A DNA stretch of 64,000 nucleotides from Caballeronia mineralivorans PML1(12). GTDB lineage: Bacteria; Pseudomonadota; Gammaproteobacteria; Burkholderiales; Burkholderiaceae. Shown piece after piece: positions 48,295 to 59,245 of this stretch (within the stretch, counting starts at the first letter, position 1; every line of letters begins with the position of its first letter). Under the pieces are notes generated by a model. It made no database searches, had not been told where the DNA came from, and saw nothing but the letters and a program-made list of their open reading frames with translations. The stretch lies in the NCBI RefSeq assembly GCF_001028175.1, contig NZ_AEJF01000028.1:20219-84218 (forward strand). The letters run 5' to 3'. Both the position numbers and the translations under genes were made by a program.

Positions 48295-49365
48295 ATGACA
48301 CGACCACAAGACATTCTCCGCCCCGACGTCCTCGCGATGACGTGCTATCCCGTGCCGAACTCAACCGGCCTCGTGAAGCTCGACGCGATGGAAAATCCGT
48401 ATCGGCTGCCGGCGAAACTGGCCGCCGAGTTGGGCGAACGGCTCGCGGACGTTGCGTTGAATCGATATCCGGAACCGCGGCCCACCGCGTTGCTCGAGAA
48501 AATCAAGTTCGCGATGCAGGTGCCCGCCGCATGCGAAGTGCTGCTCGGCAATGGTTCGGACGAACTGATCAGCATGATGTCGACGGCGTGTGCGAAACCC
48601 GGGGCCAAAGTGGTCGCGCCGGTTCCCGGCTTCGTGATGTACGCCATGTCGGCGAAATTCGCTCAACTCGAGTTTATCGGTGTGCCGTTGAACGCCGACT
48701 TCACGCTCGACGCCGACGCGCTGATCGCCGCCATCGAAACACACGCGCCCGCGCTCGTGTATCTCGCGTATCCGAATAATCCGACCGGCACGCTTTACGA
48801 CGACGCGGATATTGAACGCGTGATCGCGGCGGCATCGAAGAGCCTGGTCGTGATCGACGAGGCGTATCAGCCGTTCGCCCAGCAAAGCTGGCTGCCGCGC
48901 GCCGCTGATTTCGACAACGTGGTCGTGATGCGGACGATGTCCAAACTCGGCCTCGCCGGTATCCGTCTCGGTTACCTGGCGGGCAAGGCGTCATGGACCA
49001 CGGAATTCGACAAAGTGCGCCCCCCGTACAACGTCAACGTGCTGACGCAGGCGGCGGCGGACTTCATGCTCGATCACCTCGACGTCCTCGATGCCCAGGC
49101 CGCCGAACTTCGTACTGAGCGCACGCATCTGGAAGACGCGATCAAGGCGCTGCCCGGCGCGACAGTTTTTCCGAGCGCGGGCAACTTCCTGCTCGTTCGC
49201 GTTCCCGATGCCGCCGTCGTCTTCGAAACCCTGCTGACATCGCGGGTTTTAGTCAAAAACGTGAGTAAAATGCATCCGTTATTGGCAAATTGCGTGCGTT
49301 TGACGGTGGGATCGGCGGAAGAGAACGCGCAAATGATCGCCGCACTGAAACTCGCGCTGCACTGA
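48295..49365 (+). CDS. hisC: Histidinol-phosphate aminotransferase
   Basis: A 356-residue class I/II PLP aminotransferase. [33 protein letters not shown] and the PLP-lysine segment [16 protein letters not shown] are visible. N-terminal [12 protein letters not shown] is typical of HisC. It follows hisD after 60 bases and precedes hisB by 29. Confidence 0.95.
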   Translation: MTRPQDILRPDVLAMTCYPVPNSTGLVKLDAMENPYRLPAKLAAELGERLADVALNRYPEPRPTALLEKIKFAMQVPAACEVLLGNGSDELISMMSTACAKPGAKVVAPVPGFVMYAMSAKFAQLEFIGVPLNADFTLDADALIAAIETHAPALVYLAYPNNPTGTLYDDADIERVIAAASKSLVVIDEAYQPFAQQSWLPRAADFDNVVVMRTMSKLGLAGIRLGYLAGKASWTTEFDKVRPPYNVNVLTQAAADFMLDHLDVLDAQAAELRTERTHLEDAIKALPGATVFPSAGNFLLVRVPDAAVVFETLLTSRVLVKNVSKMHPLLANCVRLTVGSAEENAQMIAALKLALH

Positions 49366-49394
49366 AATCTCTTAAAAGTCTCCAAGGAAACACC

Positions 49395-49982
49395 ATGCGT
49401 ATTGCGGAAGTCGTTCGCAACACCAGCGAAACGCAGATCCGTGTGAAGCTCGATCTGGATGGCACGGGCAAGCAAAAGCTTGCTACCGGCGTGCCGTTTC
49501 TCGACCACATGCTCGACCAGATCGCGCGTCACGGCCTCTTCGACCTTGAAGTCGAAGCGCATGGCGACCTTCATATCGACGACCATCACACGGTGGAAGA
49601 CACCGGCATCACGCTGGGCCAGGCGGTGGCGAAGGCTATTGGCGACCGCAAGGGCATTCGCCGGTACGGCCATTCCTACGTGCCGCTCGACGAAGCGCTG
49701 TCGCGCGTCGTGATCGATTTTTCGGGCCGTCCGGGCCTGGAATTCCACGTGCCGTTCACGCGTGCGCGCATCGGCACGTTCGACGTCGATCTCACCATCG
49801 AGTTCTTCCGCGGCTTTGTGAATCATGCGGGCGTGACGCTGCACATCGACAATTTGCGCGGTATCAACGCGCATCATCAGGTGGAAACCGTCTTCAAGGC
49901 TTTCGGACGCGCGCTGCGCATGGCTGTCGAACTGGACGAGCGCGCGGCAGGGCAGATTCCATCGACCAAGGGCAGCCTTTAA
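49395..49982 (+). CDS. hisB: Imidazoleglycerol-phosphate dehydratase, monofunctional HisB
   Basis: A 195-residue dehydratase. The metal-binding histidine motifs are [23 protein letters not shown] and HHQVE. There is no N-terminal histidinol-phosphatase domain, so that activity must come from another gene. The frame is open upstream, but AAGGAAACACC places the start at the ATG at 49395. Confidence 0.96.
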   Translation: MRIAEVVRNTSETQIRVKLDLDGTGKQKLATGVPFLDHMLDQIARHGLFDLEVEAHGDLHIDDHHTVEDTGITLGQAVAKAIGDRKGIRRYGHSYVPLDEALSRVVIDFSGRPGLEFHVPFTRARIGTFDVDLTIEFFRGFVNHAGVTLHIDNLRGINAHHQVETVFKAFGRALRMAVELDERAAGQIPSTKGSL

Positions 49983-50087
49983 GCGCCTTCTAAATAACGC
50001 GGAAAGCCGGCACACACCGGGCGTGTTCTCAAGCGTGATTGAGCACGTCAGGGCCGTCCGCGTCGATACGAGCCATGACAGGCTGCG

Positions 50088-50708
50088 ATGAATCTACTCA
50101 AATCGTTTATTTCGTTGCTCGCGCTGATCAATCCGGTCGGCGCGATCCCGTTTTTCCTGAGCCTGACGACCGATATGTCCAGCTCGGAAAAGGCTGGCAC
50201 GATCCGGATCGCGTCCATTTCGGTCTTCTGCGTGATTGCCGTGACGGCGCTGCTCGGACAGCAGATCATCGCGTTCTTCGGGATTTCGGTCGGCTCTCTT
50301 GAAGTGGGCGGCGGCATCATCATGTTGCTGATGGCGATCAACATGTTGAACGCGCAGGTCGGCAACACGCGGTCCACGCCGGAAGAGCGCCACGAAGCCG
50401 AGATGAAAAACAGCATCGCGGTCGTGCCGCTTGCCATTCCGCTGCTGACGGGACCGGGCTCTATCAGCACGGTGATCGTCTATTCTGCAAGTGTGGCGCA
50501 CTGGTATGACCGTATCGGGCTGGTCATGATCGGCGCGGTGCTGGCGGTGCTGTGTTTCGGTGCGCTGCGCCTCGCCGAACCGATTGCACGGTGGGTCGGC
50601 CGCACCGGCATTAACATCGGTACGCGGCTGATGGGTTTGATGCTGTCGGCGCTGGCGGTGGAATTTATCGTCAACGGATTGAAGGCGTTGCTGCCCTCTT
50701 TGAAATAG
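50088..50708 (+). CDS. MarC/UPF0056 family membrane protein
   Basis: A 206-residue protein with about six transmembrane helices. [35 protein letters not shown] and [19 protein letters not shown] are family marks. The family has no proven biochemical role, and an early link to antibiotic resistance was not upheld. It is inserted between hisB and hisH with gaps of about 105 and 31 bases and looks co-transcribed. Confidence 0.92.
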   Translation: MNLLKSFISLLALINPVGAIPFFLSLTTDMSSSEKAGTIRIASISVFCVIAVTALLGQQIIAFFGISVGSLEVGGGIIMLLMAINMLNAQVGNTRSTPEERHEAEMKNSIAVVPLAIPLLTGPGSISTVIVYSASVAHWYDRIGLVMIGAVLAVLCFGALRLAEPIARWVGRTGINIGTRLMGLMLSALAVEFIVNGLKALLPSLK

Positions 50709-50739
50709 CGTTCTAGAACGTGCTGAACTGAATACTTCG

Positions 50740-51390
50740 ATGAAAACTTCGATAGCAATCGTGGATTACGGCATGGGCAACCTGCGCTCCGTGTATCAGG
50801 CGCTCCGCAAGGCGGCGCCGGAAGCGGACGTGGCGATCGTCGAGCAGCCGGAAGCCATCCGCGCAGCCGACCGTGTCGTATTGCCGGGGCAGGGCGCCAT
50901 GCGCGACTGCATGGCGCATCTCGCCGCGTCCGGTCTGCAGCAAGCGGTGATCGAAGCCGCCCGCGACAAACCCATGCTGGGCGTGTGCGTCGGCGAGCAG
51001 ATGCTGTTCGACTGGAGTCAGGAAGGGGACTCGAAGGGAACGAACGGCCTTGGTCTGGTACCCGGCAAGGTCGTGCGCTTCGAACTGGAAGGCAGGCTGC
51101 AGGACGACGGTTCGCGTTTCAAAGTCCCGCAGATGGGCTGGAATCGCGTGCGCCAGACGCAGCGGCATGCGCTTTGGGACGGCGTGCCCGACGAATCGTT
51201 TTTCTATTTCGTGCACAGTTATTACGGCGTCCCGGACAATCCGGCGCATACATCCGGCGAAACGACGTACGGCGCGCCGTTCACCTCGGCCATCGCGCGG
51301 GACAATCTGTTCGCGACCCAGTTTCACCCTGAGAAGAGCGCTGACGCGGGCTTGCGGCTGTATCGAAACTTCGTACACTGGAAACCGTAA
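50740..51390 (+). CDS. hisH: Imidazole glycerol phosphate synthase, glutaminase subunit HisH
   Basis: A 216-residue class I glutamine amidotransferase. The catalytic cysteine is in [11 protein letters not shown], and the His-Glu pair in [28 protein letters not shown] is the family N-terminus. It supplies ammonia to HisF, encoded two genes downstream. A region of 170 bases precedes hisA. Confidence 0.96.
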   Translation: MKTSIAIVDYGMGNLRSVYQALRKAAPEADVAIVEQPEAIRAADRVVLPGQGAMRDCMAHLAASGLQQAVIEAARDKPMLGVCVGEQMLFDWSQEGDSKGTNGLGLVPGKVVRFELEGRLQDDGSRFKVPQMGWNRVRQTQRHALWDGVPDESFFYFVHSYYGVPDNPAHTSGETTYGAPFTSAIARDNLFATQFHPEKSADAGLRLYRNFVHWKP

Positions 51391-51560
51391 AGTTCGCGGT
51401 TTTGATGGTGTTTTAGCGCGCGTTTAACGTTTTGGCTTATGCCGTTTGCAGCCGCGAGCCTTGCATTACTTGTACTACACTAGCGAAACGGTAGGCAAAA
51501 CAGGCGCTGTGCCAAAGTTTGTAACCGTTCGATTAACCCTTATCCGATAACGCTATTTCT

Positions 51561-52313
51561 ATGTTGCTCATTCCGGCCATCGATCTAAAAGACGGTCACT
51601 GCGTACGCCTTAAACAAGGCGATATGGACCAGGCGACCATTTTTTCCGAAGATCCGGCGGCAATGGCCCGGCTATGGGTCGATCGGGGCGCACGTCGGCT
51701 GCATCTCGTCGACCTGAACGGCGCATTTGCCGGCAAGCCGAAAAACGAAGACGCCATTCGCGCGATCATCCAGGAAGTCGGCAACGACATCCCGGTGCAG
51801 CTCGGCGGCGGCATTCGCGACCTGAACACCATCGAGCGGTATCTCGACGACGGTCTGGAGTATGTGATCATCGGCACGGCCGCGGTGAAAAATCCGGGCT
51901 TCCTGCAGGATGCGTGCACCGCGTTCGCGGGTCATATCATCGTTGGGCTGGACGCGAAGGACGGCAAGGTCGCAACAGACGGCTGGAGCAAGCTGACCGG
52001 TCACGAAGTCATCGACCTCGGCCGCAAGTTCGAGGACTACGGCTGCGAGGCGATCATCTACACGGATATCGGCCGCGACGGGATGTTGCAAGGCATCAAC
52101 ATTGAAGCCACTGTGCGGCTGGCGCAAGCGGTCAAGATCCCGGTGATCGCGAGCGGCGGATTGTCTAATCTCGGCGACATCGACTCCTTGTGCGAAGTGG
52201 AAGACGAAGGCATTGAAGGCGTGATCTGCGGACGTGCGATTTATTCGGGCGATCTGGATTTCGCTGCAGCACAAGCACGCGCCGACAAACTGCGCGAAGC
52301 CGACGACGCCTGA
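51561..52313 (+). CDS. hisA: ProFAR isomerase HisA
   Basis: A 250-residue TIM-barrel isomerase of histidine synthesis. [19 protein letters not shown] carries the catalytic aspartate. QLGGGIRD and [12 protein letters not shown] are the phosphate-binding loops, and [12 protein letters not shown] holds the second aspartate. Followed by a 268-base gap with no gene before hisF. Confidence 0.96.
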   Translation: MLLIPAIDLKDGHCVRLKQGDMDQATIFSEDPAAMARLWVDRGARRLHLVDLNGAFAGKPKNEDAIRAIIQEVGNDIPVQLGGGIRDLNTIERYLDDGLEYVIIGTAAVKNPGFLQDACTAFAGHIIVGLDAKDGKVATDGWSKLTGHEVIDLGRKFEDYGCEAIIYTDIGRDGMLQGINIEATVRLAQAVKIPVIASGGLSNLGDIDSLCEVEDEGIEGVICGRAIYSGDLDFAAAQARADKLREADDA

Positions 52314-52581
52314 TCGACGTGCGTTGCGAAGCGCGCCGTGTAGTCGTGGGTAAATTTGACGACCACCCGGTGAGCTTTTCAGCACGCCTGATTTAAGCGT
52401 TTTATGCGCTTCCTGCCGGTGGCCAATCCATGCAGGACGGCTTGCTGCTCAGCGTGTCGACGCTGCGCGCCGCAAGTCGGTTCAGACGGTGCGGCGTGCT
52501 TTCCGCGCCGGGGCACAATGGCAACCAAACCGCCTCGCTTTCGTAAGCACTCACTCGCAGAAAAACGGCACTCGCAAGAAC

Positions 52582-53355
52582 ATGGCTCTCGCTAAACGTA
52601 TCATCCCGTGTCTCGACGTCACCGCTGGCCGCGTGGTCAAGGGTGTCAACTTCCTCGAATTGCGCGACGCGGGCGATCCCGTGGAAATCGCACGCCGATA
52701 CGACGACCAGGGCGCCGACGAACTCACGTTTCTCGACATCACGGCGACCTCGGACCAGCGTGACCTGATTCTGCCGATCATCGAACAGGTGGCATCGCAA
52801 GTATTCATTCCGCTGACCGTTGGCGGCGGCGTGCGCGCGGTGGAAGACGTGCGCCGGCTGCTGAACGCGGGCGCCGACAAGATCAGCATGAATTCGTCGG
52901 CGGTGTCGAATCCGCAACTCGTGCGCGATGCGTCGGATAAACATGGTTCGCAGTGCATCGTGGTTGCCATCGACGCGAAACGTGTCAGCGCCGCGGGCGA
53001 AACCCCGCGCTGGGAAGTATTCACGCATGGCGGCCGCAAGAACACCGGGCTCGACGTGATCGAATGGGCGCGCAAGATGGCGGAATTCGGCGCCGGTGAA
53101 ATCCTGCTGACCAGCATGGATCGCGACGGCACGAAAAGCGGCTTCGATCTTGCGCTAACTCGTGCGGTCTCGGACGCCATTTCTATTCCGGTGATCGCAT
53201 CGGGCGGCGTGGGTTCGCTCGCGCATCTCGCCGACGGCATCACCGAAGGTCACGCCGATGCGGTGCTTGCCGCCAGCATCTTCCACTATGGCGAACACAC
53301 GGTCGGCGAGGCAAAACGCTTCATGGCCGATCAGGGCATCTCGGTGAGGATTTAA
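52582..53355 (+). CDS. hisF: Imidazole glycerol phosphate synthase, cyclase subunit HisF
   Basis: A 257-residue TIM barrel, paralogous to His[20 protein letters not shown] carries the catalytic aspartate, [12 protein letters not shown] and [12 protein letters not shown] bind phosphate, and [15 protein letters not shown] holds the second aspartate. The frame opens upstream, but [12 protein letters not shown] after the ATG at 52582 is the expected N-terminus. It partners HisH. Confidence 0.96.
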   Translation: MALAKRIIPCLDVTAGRVVKGVNFLELRDAGDPVEIARRYDDQGADELTFLDITATSDQRDLILPIIEQVASQVFIPLTVGGGVRAVEDVRRLLNAGADKISMNSSAVSNPQLVRDASDKHGSQCIVVAIDAKRVSAAGETPRWEVFTHGGRKNTGLDVIEWARKMAEFGAGEILLTSMDRDGTKSGFDLALTRAVSDAISIPVIASGGVGSLAHLADGITEGHADAVLAASIFHYGEHTVGEAKRFMADQGISVRI

Positions 53356-53358
53356 GCT

Positions 53359-53772
53359 GTGACTGCACAAACTGAAGAAGCGGGCTGGATCGAGAAAGTC
53401 AGATGGGACGCGAACGGCCTCGTGCCGGTGATCGCGCAGGAATCGACGACTGGCGACGTGCTGATGTTCGCGTGGATGAACCGTGAAGCATTGGCGAAAA
53501 CCATCGAATTGAAGCGCGCGGTGTATTACTCGCGTTCACGCCAACGCTTATGGTTCAAGGGCGAGGAATCGGGGCACGTCCAGCACGTGCATGAGGTCCG
53601 GCTTGATTGCGACGAAGACGTCGTTTTGTTGAAAGTGGAGCAGGTGTCGGGCATTGCATGCCACACCGGACGCCATTCGTGCTTTTTCCAGAAATTCGAG
53701 GGATCGGTGGAAACGGGCGACTGGGTCGCGGTCGATCCGGTCTTGATAGACCCCGAACATATCTATAAGTAA
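53359..53772 (+). CDS. hisI: Phosphoribosyl-AMP cyclohydrolase
   Basis: A 137-residue zinc enzyme opening the purine ring of [47 protein letters not shown] and [13 protein letters not shown] carry the metal-binding residues. GTG start three bases after hisF. It is monofunctional, with the pyrophosphatase encoded next by hisE, whose start overlaps its stop (TAATG). Confidence 0.95.
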   Translation: MTAQTEEAGWIEKVRWDANGLVPVIAQESTTGDVLMFAWMNREALAKTIELKRAVYYSRSRQRLWFKGEESGHVQHVHEVRLDCDEDVVLLKVEQVSGIACHTGRHSCFFQKFEGSVETGDWVAVDPVLIDPEHIYK

Positions 53773-54152
53773 TGACTCAAGCCACGCTTTCCACGCAAGA
53801 CACGCTGCTGCGCCTCGCCGCAATTATCGATAGCCGCAAGGGTGGAGATCCGGAACAATCCTACGTTTCCCGACTCTTTCATAAAGGTGACGACGCTATC
53901 CTTAAAAAGATCGGCGAGGAAGCCACCGAAGTCGTGCTGGCCGCGAAGGACACGCGGCACGGCGGCGCACCCAAGGCGCTTGTCGGCGAAGTGGCCGACT
54001 TGTGGTTCCATTGTCTCGTGATGTTGTCCCATTTCGACCTCGGTCCGGCAGACGTCATTGCCGAACTTGAACGGCGGGAAGGGATGTCGGGGATCGAAGA
54101 GAAGGCGTTGCGCAAATCCCGCGATCGCGAGCAGAACGAAAACGGCGGCTAA
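53772..54152 (+). CDS. hisE: Phosphoribosyl-ATP pyrophosphatase
   Basis: A 126-residue all-alpha MazG-like pyrophosphohydrolase. [37 protein letters not shown] and [13 protein letters not shown] carry the acidic metal ligands. It completes a set of his genes lacking only hisZ and histidinol phosphatase in this window. Overlaps hisI by one base. Confidence 0.95.
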   Translation: MTQATLSTQDTLLRLAAIIDSRKGGDPEQSYVSRLFHKGDDAILKKIGEEATEVVLAAKDTRHGGAPKALVGEVADLWFHCLVMLSHFDLGPADVIAELERREGMSGIEEKALRKSRDREQNENGG

Positions 54153-54197
54153 GCCACACGGTCGGGTCAAGTTCGACCGGTCGCCGAGGAGGATGAA

Positions 54198-54590
54198 ATG
54201 AATCAGTCTTACGAGCCTTATCCGCCGCCTGTTTATGAGAACTCGCCCGAATCGGAACGCCTGCGCAGCTTGCGTACGTTGACGCATGTGCTATACGCGC
54301 TCTACGCCGCGTATTGGCTGACCGGTGGACTGACTGTGCTGATCGCGATCATCATCAATTATCTGAAACGCGATGACGTCGCCGGTACGCCCTATGAGGC
54401 ACATTTCCGATGGCAGATCCGCACCTTCTGGCTGGCGCTGCTCGGTCATGTGATCGGTGTAGCGTTGCTCTGGGTGTTCATCGGCTTCCCCATTTTGTTC
54501 GTTGTCGGAATCTGGACGCTTTATCGCGTTATAAAGGGCTGGCTGTTTTTGTACGAAAACAAGCCGTTGCAACCGCGCGCCTGGGTTTGA
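54198..54590 (+). CDS. DUF4870-type small membrane protein
   Basis: A 130-residue protein with three hydrophobic segments (around LYALYAAYWLTGGLTVLIAIIINYL, FWLALLGHVIGVALLWVFIG, and FPILFVVGIWTLYRVIKGW). PYEAHFRWQIRTFW is typical of the DUF4870/TIC20-like group. Function unknown. The N-terminus is a short Pro/Tyr-rich cytosolic stretch. GGAGGATGAA precedes the ATG. It lies between hisE and the HIT gene, same strand. Confidence 0.85.
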   Translation: MNQSYEPYPPPVYENSPESERLRSLRTLTHVLYALYAAYWLTGGLTVLIAIIINYLKRDDVAGTPYEAHFRWQIRTFWLALLGHVIGVALLWVFIGFPILFVVGIWTLYRVIKGWLFLYENKPLQPRAWV

Positions 54591-54637
54591 TGTTGAACGT
54601 TTAATCCTCATTCATATCGGGATATCCCGCGAGACAC

Positions 54638-55000
54638 ATGAGCCAAGAGAACTGCATTTTCTGCAAGATCGCCGCGGGAGAAATTCCGAGCAAGAAAGTC
54701 CATGAGGACGATGAATTTGTTGCTTTTCACGACATCAATCCGGCCGCGCCCGTCCATGTGCTGGTGATCCCGCGTAAACACATCGAGACGCTCTCGAGCT
54801 GCACCGAAGCCGATGCGCCGCTGCTTGGTAGAATGCTGAGCCTGACAGCACGGCTTGCCGGCGAGTTAGGTGTGGCGTACACCGGCGGCGATACCGGTTT
54901 TCGGACCGTCATCAATACAGGACCGGGCGGCGGGCAAGAGGTGTATCACATCCACGCCCACATCCTCGCTGGGGAGCGTCCGTGGCGCCGGATGGGCTGA
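54638..55000 (+). CDS. HIT family purine-nucleotide hydrolase, HinT-like
   Basis: A 120-residue histidine-triad protein. CIFCKIAAGEIPSKKVHEDD is the family start and the triad is HIHAH near residues 107-111, followed by GERPWRRMG. HinT enzymes hydrolyse nucleoside phosphoramidates. Its place next to the his and tat genes is the common proteobacterial arrangement. Confidence 0.94.
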   Translation: MSQENCIFCKIAAGEIPSKKVHEDDEFVAFHDINPAAPVHVLVIPRKHIETLSSCTEADAPLLGRMLSLTARLAGELGVAYTGGDTGFRTVINTGPGGGQEVYHIHAHILAGERPWRRMG

Positions 55001-55193
55001 ACGGATTTTTCGATGGATACGCCTGATCGCGCAATTGGGCTGTAATGAAAACGAAAGCGTCTTTCCATCGCAATATTGCGCGCGCAAAATATCGGTTTAA
55101 ACATCGGGGCGTCGATGCTCCGACTCGGGCCGCAAGGTCCACATTCTTCGTCGCGAGCAACATGCGCGGCGAGGCCAAGGAGAGTTTTCAGTC

Positions 55194-55424
55194 ATGGGTT
55201 CGTTGAGTATTTGGCATTGGTTGATCGTTCTGTTGATCGTGGCACTGGTTTTTGGCACGAAGAAGCTGCGTAACATCGGCGGCGATCTGGGCGGTGCGGT
55301 GAAGGGATTCAAGGAAGGCATGAAGGAAGGCGAAACCACGCCGGCTGAGCAGCGTGAACTGCCGCGCAACGGTGCGGTCGACGTCGAAGCGAAGGACAAG
55401 ACCCGTTCGAGCGACTACCGCTAA
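55194..55424 (+). CDS. tatA: Twin-arginine translocase subunit TatA
   Basis: A 76-residue protein. The N-terminal helix is [18 protein letters not shown], followed by the [24 protein letters not shown] amphipathic helix and a polar tail. It forms the translocation pore. It is preceded by 193 bases after hinT and GGAGAG just upstream of the ATG. First gene of tatABC. Confidence 0.95.
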   Translation: MGSLSIWHWLIVLLIVALVFGTKKLRNIGGDLGGAVKGFKEGMKEGETTPAEQRELPRNGAVDVEAKDKTRSSDYR

Positions 55425-55494
55425 TCAAGCTGCTTAAATACGGTAAGCACGGCACCGGCCACATCCACTCGCCACCTTCAGGATCTTCGATTCC

Positions 55495-56031
55495 ATGCTC
55501 GACCTTGGTCTGACCAAAATGGCGCTGATAGGCGTCGTCGCGCTGGTAGTGCTTGGGCCGGAACGTTTGCCCGGCGTGGCACGAACGGCCGGGGCGCTGT
55601 TCGGCCGCGCGCAGCGGTATATCAACGACGTCAAGGCCGAAGTCTCGCGCGAGATGGAACTCGACGAGTTGAAGAAGATGCGGACCGAGTTCGAAACGGC
55701 GGCATCGAATGTCGAGAACAAGATTCACGACAATCTGCGCCAGCATGAAAACGAACTCAACGACGCCTGGAACCAGGGCACATCGGTGTCGGACAGTGTG
55801 GCGGGCGGTGGCGATCCGAATCTGACTCACGTTTCGGGCGACACCTGGAGTTCTTCCACGAATAGCAGCAACGCGTCGCCCACGAAACGCAAGAACTGGC
55901 GCGTCAAGCAGACCGCCATTCCGAACTGGTACAAGCGCACCACGTTGCGCAAGACGCGTGTCCAATCAGGCGCGGCGCGCGTGGCGCGGCATACCCCTGA
56001 GACGCTGCGCCGTCCCACGCGGTTTTTCTGA
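55495..56031 (+). CDS. tatB: Twin-arginine translocase subunit TatB
   Basis: A 178-residue protein. MLDLGLTKMALIGVVALVVLGPERLPG is the TatB-specific helix and hinge (GPERLP). An amphipathic, acidic helix follows and a Ser/Thr- and Lys/Arg-rich tail. It works with TatC in signal recognition. Longer than TatA by the tail, as usual. Confidence 0.94.
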   Translation: MLDLGLTKMALIGVVALVVLGPERLPGVARTAGALFGRAQRYINDVKAEVSREMELDELKKMRTEFETAASNVENKIHDNLRQHENELNDAWNQGTSVSDSVAGGGDPNLTHVSGDTWSSSTNSSNASPTKRKNWRVKQTAIPNWYKRTTLRKTRVQSGAARVARHTPETLRRPTRFF

Positions 56032-56100
56032 TGTTTTCCACGCTTTCATTGCGCGTCTACCACTTTCCCTTCCATCGATGAATCCCAGCAGAGGGCCGGC

Positions 56101-56901
56101 GTGAGCGACCCGCAACAGATTAAAGACGAGCCCGTCGAAGAGACGTTTATCTCGCACCTGGTCGAACTGCGCGACCGTATCATCCGCGCAGGCGCTTCAG
56201 TCATCGTCGTGTTCATCGGCCTGGTTTATTGGGCACCCGACATCTTCCGGTTGCTCGCCCGTCCGCTGATGCAAAACTTGCCGAAGGACGGCAAGATGAT
56301 TGTCACCGACGTCACCGGCTCGTTCTTCGTGCCGATGAAAGTGACCATGATGGTCGCGCTGGTTATTGCGCTGCCCATCGTGCTGTACCAGATCTGGGCG
56401 TTTATCGCGCCAGGGCTGTATCAGCATGAAAAGAAGCTGGTCGTGCCGCTGGTCGGGAGCAGCTACTTCCTCTTTCTGTGCGGCATGGCGTTCGCGTATT
56501 TCGTCGTGTTCCCCACCATTTTCCGCGTGATGGCGCATTACAACGCGCCGCTCGGTGCGGAAATGACGACGGATATCGATAATTACCTGAGCTTTGTCCT
56601 CACCATGTTTCTAGCGTTCGGCGTGACCTTCGAGGTGCCGATCATCGTGGTGATTCTGGCGCGAATGGGGTTCGTGACGATCAAGAAGTTGCGGCAGATC
56701 CGGCCGTATGTGATTGTCGGCGCGTTTGTGGTGTCTGCGGTGGTGACGCCGCCGGACGTGTTCTCGCAACTGATCCTGGCTGTGCCGCTGATTATTCTTT
56801 ACGAGGTCGGCATCATTGCGGCGCGAATTATCGTGGGCAAGGACAAGATCAAGGAGCAGGAAACGGAAGCCGCGGAGGACGCTAAGCGGGATGGGGATTG
56901 A
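56101..56901 (+). CDS. tatC: Twin-arginine translocase subunit TatC
   Basis: A 266-residue polytopic protein with about six helices. EETFISHLVELRDRIIRA carries the signal-peptide-binding glutamate and arginine region, FVPMKVTMMVALVIALPIVLYQIW is the family core, and the protein ends with a charged tail. GTG start 69 bases after tatB. Likely clients in this window are MsrP and the Rieske protein. Confidence 0.95.
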   Translation: MSDPQQIKDEPVEETFISHLVELRDRIIRAGASVIVVFIGLVYWAPDIFRLLARPLMQNLPKDGKMIVTDVTGSFFVPMKVTMMVALVIALPIVLYQIWAFIAPGLYQHEKKLVVPLVGSSYFLFLCGMAFAYFVVFPTIFRVMAHYNAPLGAEMTTDIDNYLSFVLTMFLAFGVTFEVPIIVVILARMGFVTIKKLRQIRPYVIVGAFVVSAVVTPPDVFSQLILAVPLIILYEVGIIAARIIVGKDKIKEQETEAAEDAKRDGD

Positions 56902-56943
56902 GGGTTTCAGGTGGCGGGTGATTGATGCCCCGATATGAAAGAG

Positions 56944-56983
56944 AAAAGGCCGTTTCCAACGTGAGTTAGAAACGGCCTTTTTC
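56944..56983. terminator. Bidirectional terminator between tatC and the DegS-like gene
   Basis: AAAAGGCCGTTTC and GAAACGGCCTTTT form a 13-bp stem with a 12-base loop. T runs on both strands serve the two convergent genes. Confidence 0.92.
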
Positions 56984-57040
56984 TTATTGCGCGCGACACG
57001 TAGAGTCGCAGATCAACGAGCGGACAACACCGCCATTACC

Positions 57041-58273
57041 TCACTCGTCACTCTGATCCCCGCCCTGATCGCCACCACCTTGGTCGTCGGGCGCCTGGGG
57101 TTGCTTGGGCTGCATCGGCCGTTTGCCGATCACCACGGCCAGGTCCAGTTCTTTGCTTTTGCGCATGAGATGCACCTTCACCGACGTTCCCGGCTTGATC
57201 TGCGCGACAACGTTCAGCAAGCGCGTGGTGTCGGTGATCGTGTCGTCGTTGATGCTGATCAGGATATCGCCCGGCTTGATGCCGGCCTTGTCGGCCGGTC
57301 CGCCTTGCAGCACGCCTGCCACGATCGCGCCGGACTTTTGCTCGAGTCCGAACGATTCCGCGATCTCCGGCGTGACGTCCTGCGGTTCCACGCCGATCCA
57401 GCCGCGCGTGACCGTGCCTGTGGTGATGATGCTTTCCAGCACGCTGCGCGCTGTCGACACGGGAATCGCAAAGCCGATCCCGAGCGAGCCGCCGCTGCGC
57501 GAATAGATTGCCGTATTGATGCCGAGCAGATTGCCGTTCACATCGACAAGCGCACCGCCTGAATTACCCGGGTTGATCGCGGCGTCGGTCTGGATAAAAT
57601 TCTCGAACGTATTGATGCCGAGGTGATTGCGTCCAAGCGCGCTGACAATCCCCATGGTCACCGTTTGCCCGACACCGAACGGATTGCCGATCGCCAGCAC
57701 CACGTCGCCCACACGCGTCTGGTCCATGCGGCCGAGCGTGATGATGGGCAGGTTCGTCATGTTGATCTTCAGCACGGCGAGGTCGGTTTCCGGATCCACG
57801 CCGATCACTTTCGCCGTCGACGTCCGTCCGTCAGCCAAGGCAACTTCAATCTGATCAGCCCCATCCACGACATGTTGGTTCGTTAGAATGTAACCTTCGG
57901 AGCTGACGATCACGCCTGAGCCGAGATTCGACGCCGGTGTTTCTTCGCCCTTGCGCTTGTTCTTGTCGCCGAAGAAATAGCGAAACAGCGGGTCTTTCGC
58001 GCGCGGATCAGGCGGTAGTGAGCCGTCCTTGCTCGAAAACACGTTAACCACGGCGGGCATCGCTTTCTGCGCGCCATCCGCATAGGACGACTGGGCGGGC
58101 CGGGAACCGATGCTCGGCGCAACTTCCTGCAACGCAACGATCGGCTCGGCGAGCTGCTTGCCGAACGTTCCCTGGCGTTGAAGCCACTGCGGTTTCAAGG
58201 TCGCGACGATGAACATCAGCGCCAAAAGCACGGTCACCGCTTGGGCAAAAAACAGCCAGAAGCGTCTAAGCAT
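57041..58273 (-). CDS. Periplasmic serine protease, DegS/AlgW-like with one PDZ domain
   Basis: A 410-residue S1C/HtrA protease. The N-terminal signal anchor is [19 protein letters not shown]. The catalytic triad lies in [11 protein letters not shown] (His), [11 protein letters not shown] (Asp) and [11 protein letters not shown] (Ser). A single PDZ domain follows ([23 protein letters not shown]), then a Gly/Asp/Gln-rich tail. One PDZ plus an anchor suggests a DegS/AlgW type that would trigger the sigma-E response by cutting RseA. DegQ-like quality control is the alternative. Divergent from the Nif3-like gene by 20 bases. Confidence 0.9.
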   Translation of the reverse strand: MLRRFWLFFAQAVTVLLALMFIVATLKPQWLQRQGTFGKQLAEPIVALQEVAPSIGSRPAQSSYADGAQKAMPAVVNVFSSKDGSLPPDPRAKDPLFRYFFGDKNKRKGEETPASNLGSGVIVSSEGYILTNQHVVDGADQIEVALADGRTSTAKVIGVDPETDLAVLKINMTNLPIITLGRMDQTRVGDVVLAIGNPFGVGQTVTMGIVSALGRNHLGINTFENFIQTDAAINPGNSGGALVDVNGNLLGINTAIYSRSGGSLGIGFAIPVSTARSVLESIITTGTVTRGWIGVEPQDVTPEIAESFGLEQKSGAIVAGVLQGGPADKAGIKPGDILISINDDTITDTTRLLNVVAQIKPGTSVKVHLMRKSKELDLAVVIGKRPMQPKQPQAPDDQGGGDQGGDQSDE

Positions 58274-58293
58274 TTGATGGAATAGAGGAATTC

Positions 58294-59040
58294 ATGGATC
58301 GGATCGAACTAGAATTGTATCTGAACAATCTGCTTGAAATCGGGCGCTTCAAGGACTATTGCCCGAATGGTCTGCAGGTTGAAGGCTCGCGCCGCGTTGG
58401 GAAACTGGCAACGGGCGTAACGGCTTCACGGGCGTTTCTGGAGGCCGCGATCGAGTGGGGCGCCGACGCCGTGCTCGTGCATCACGGCTACTTCTGGAAG
58501 AACGAAGCGCCGCAGATCACGGGGCGCAAATATCAGCGCCTGAAAACGCTGCTCGCTCACGACATCAATCTGTTCGCCTATCACCTGCCGCTCGACTCGC
58601 ATCCCGAGTTCGGCAACAACGCCCAGCTCGGCGCGCGTCTGGGCTTGATCGCGGACAACCGTTTCGGCGACCAGGATCTTGGCTGGATCGCGTCGTTGCC
58701 CGTGCCGTTGTCGCTCGAACATTTCACCGCGACGGTCGAAAACGAAGTCGGACGCAAGCCGCTCGTGTTCGGCAATCCGGACTGGGAACTGCGTCGCGTT
58801 GCATGGTGCACGGGCGGCGCGCAGGGCTTCTTTGACGAAGCCATTGCCGCCGGCGCCGACGTCTACGTGAGCGGTGAAGTGTCGGAGCAGACCATGCATA
58901 TCGCGGCGGAAAGCGGCGTGGCCTACATTGCGGCGGGGCATCATGCCACCGAGCGATACGGCGTTCAGGCGCTCGGCGCCCATGTGGCGGAGCATTTCGA
59001 TATCGAGCATGTCTTTATCGATATCGATAATCCTGTCTGA
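58294..59040 (+). CDS. Nif3-like dinuclear metal centre protein (YbgI family)
   Basis: A 248-residue NIF3/YbgI protein that forms hexameric rings with a dinuclear metal site. [26 protein letters not shown] (metal histidines), [19 protein letters not shown], and [14 protein letters not shown] are family marks. Proposed GTP cyclohydrolase I type 2-like chemistry in this family is not settled. Divergent from the protease. A 205-base structured gap precedes petA. Confidence 0.92.
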   Translation: MDRIELELYLNNLLEIGRFKDYCPNGLQVEGSRRVGKLATGVTASRAFLEAAIEWGADAVLVHHGYFWKNEAPQITGRKYQRLKTLLAHDINLFAYHLPLDSHPEFGNNAQLGARLGLIADNRFGDQDLGWIASLPVPLSLEHFTATVENEVGRKPLVFGNPDWELRRVAWCTGGAQGFFDEAIAAGADVYVSGEVSEQTMHIAAESGVAYIAAGHHATERYGVQALGAHVAEHFDIEHVFIDIDNPV

Positions 59041-59070
59041 TTATCTTGCGCTGCAATAAATAATCGAGAT

Positions 59071-59133
59071 GGGTTAAATAACCCCTTCATTCGATAGTCG
59101 CGATAAGTGCGGGGAAACCCTTAAGAATGAAGG
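59071..59133. repeat. Nested inverted repeats upstream of petABC
   Basis: GGGTTA-AA-TAACCC (59071-59084), then CCTTCATTC (59084-59092) facing GAATGAAGG (59125-59133). The pair could fold as one long-stem RNA or serve as operators. Position fits either the end of the Nif3-like transcript or the petA upstream control region. A TATAAA at about 59214-59220 lies nearer the petA start. Confidence 0.45.
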
Positions 59134-59245
59134 ACTTCGAGCGTTTTTTGCTATTCAACTCTTGTAAATGACGACTCCATTCGCGCACACTAGCGTCGGT
59201 AGAACGAACTGACGGTATAAATCCAACTTAGAAGTGGGGCGTGTG

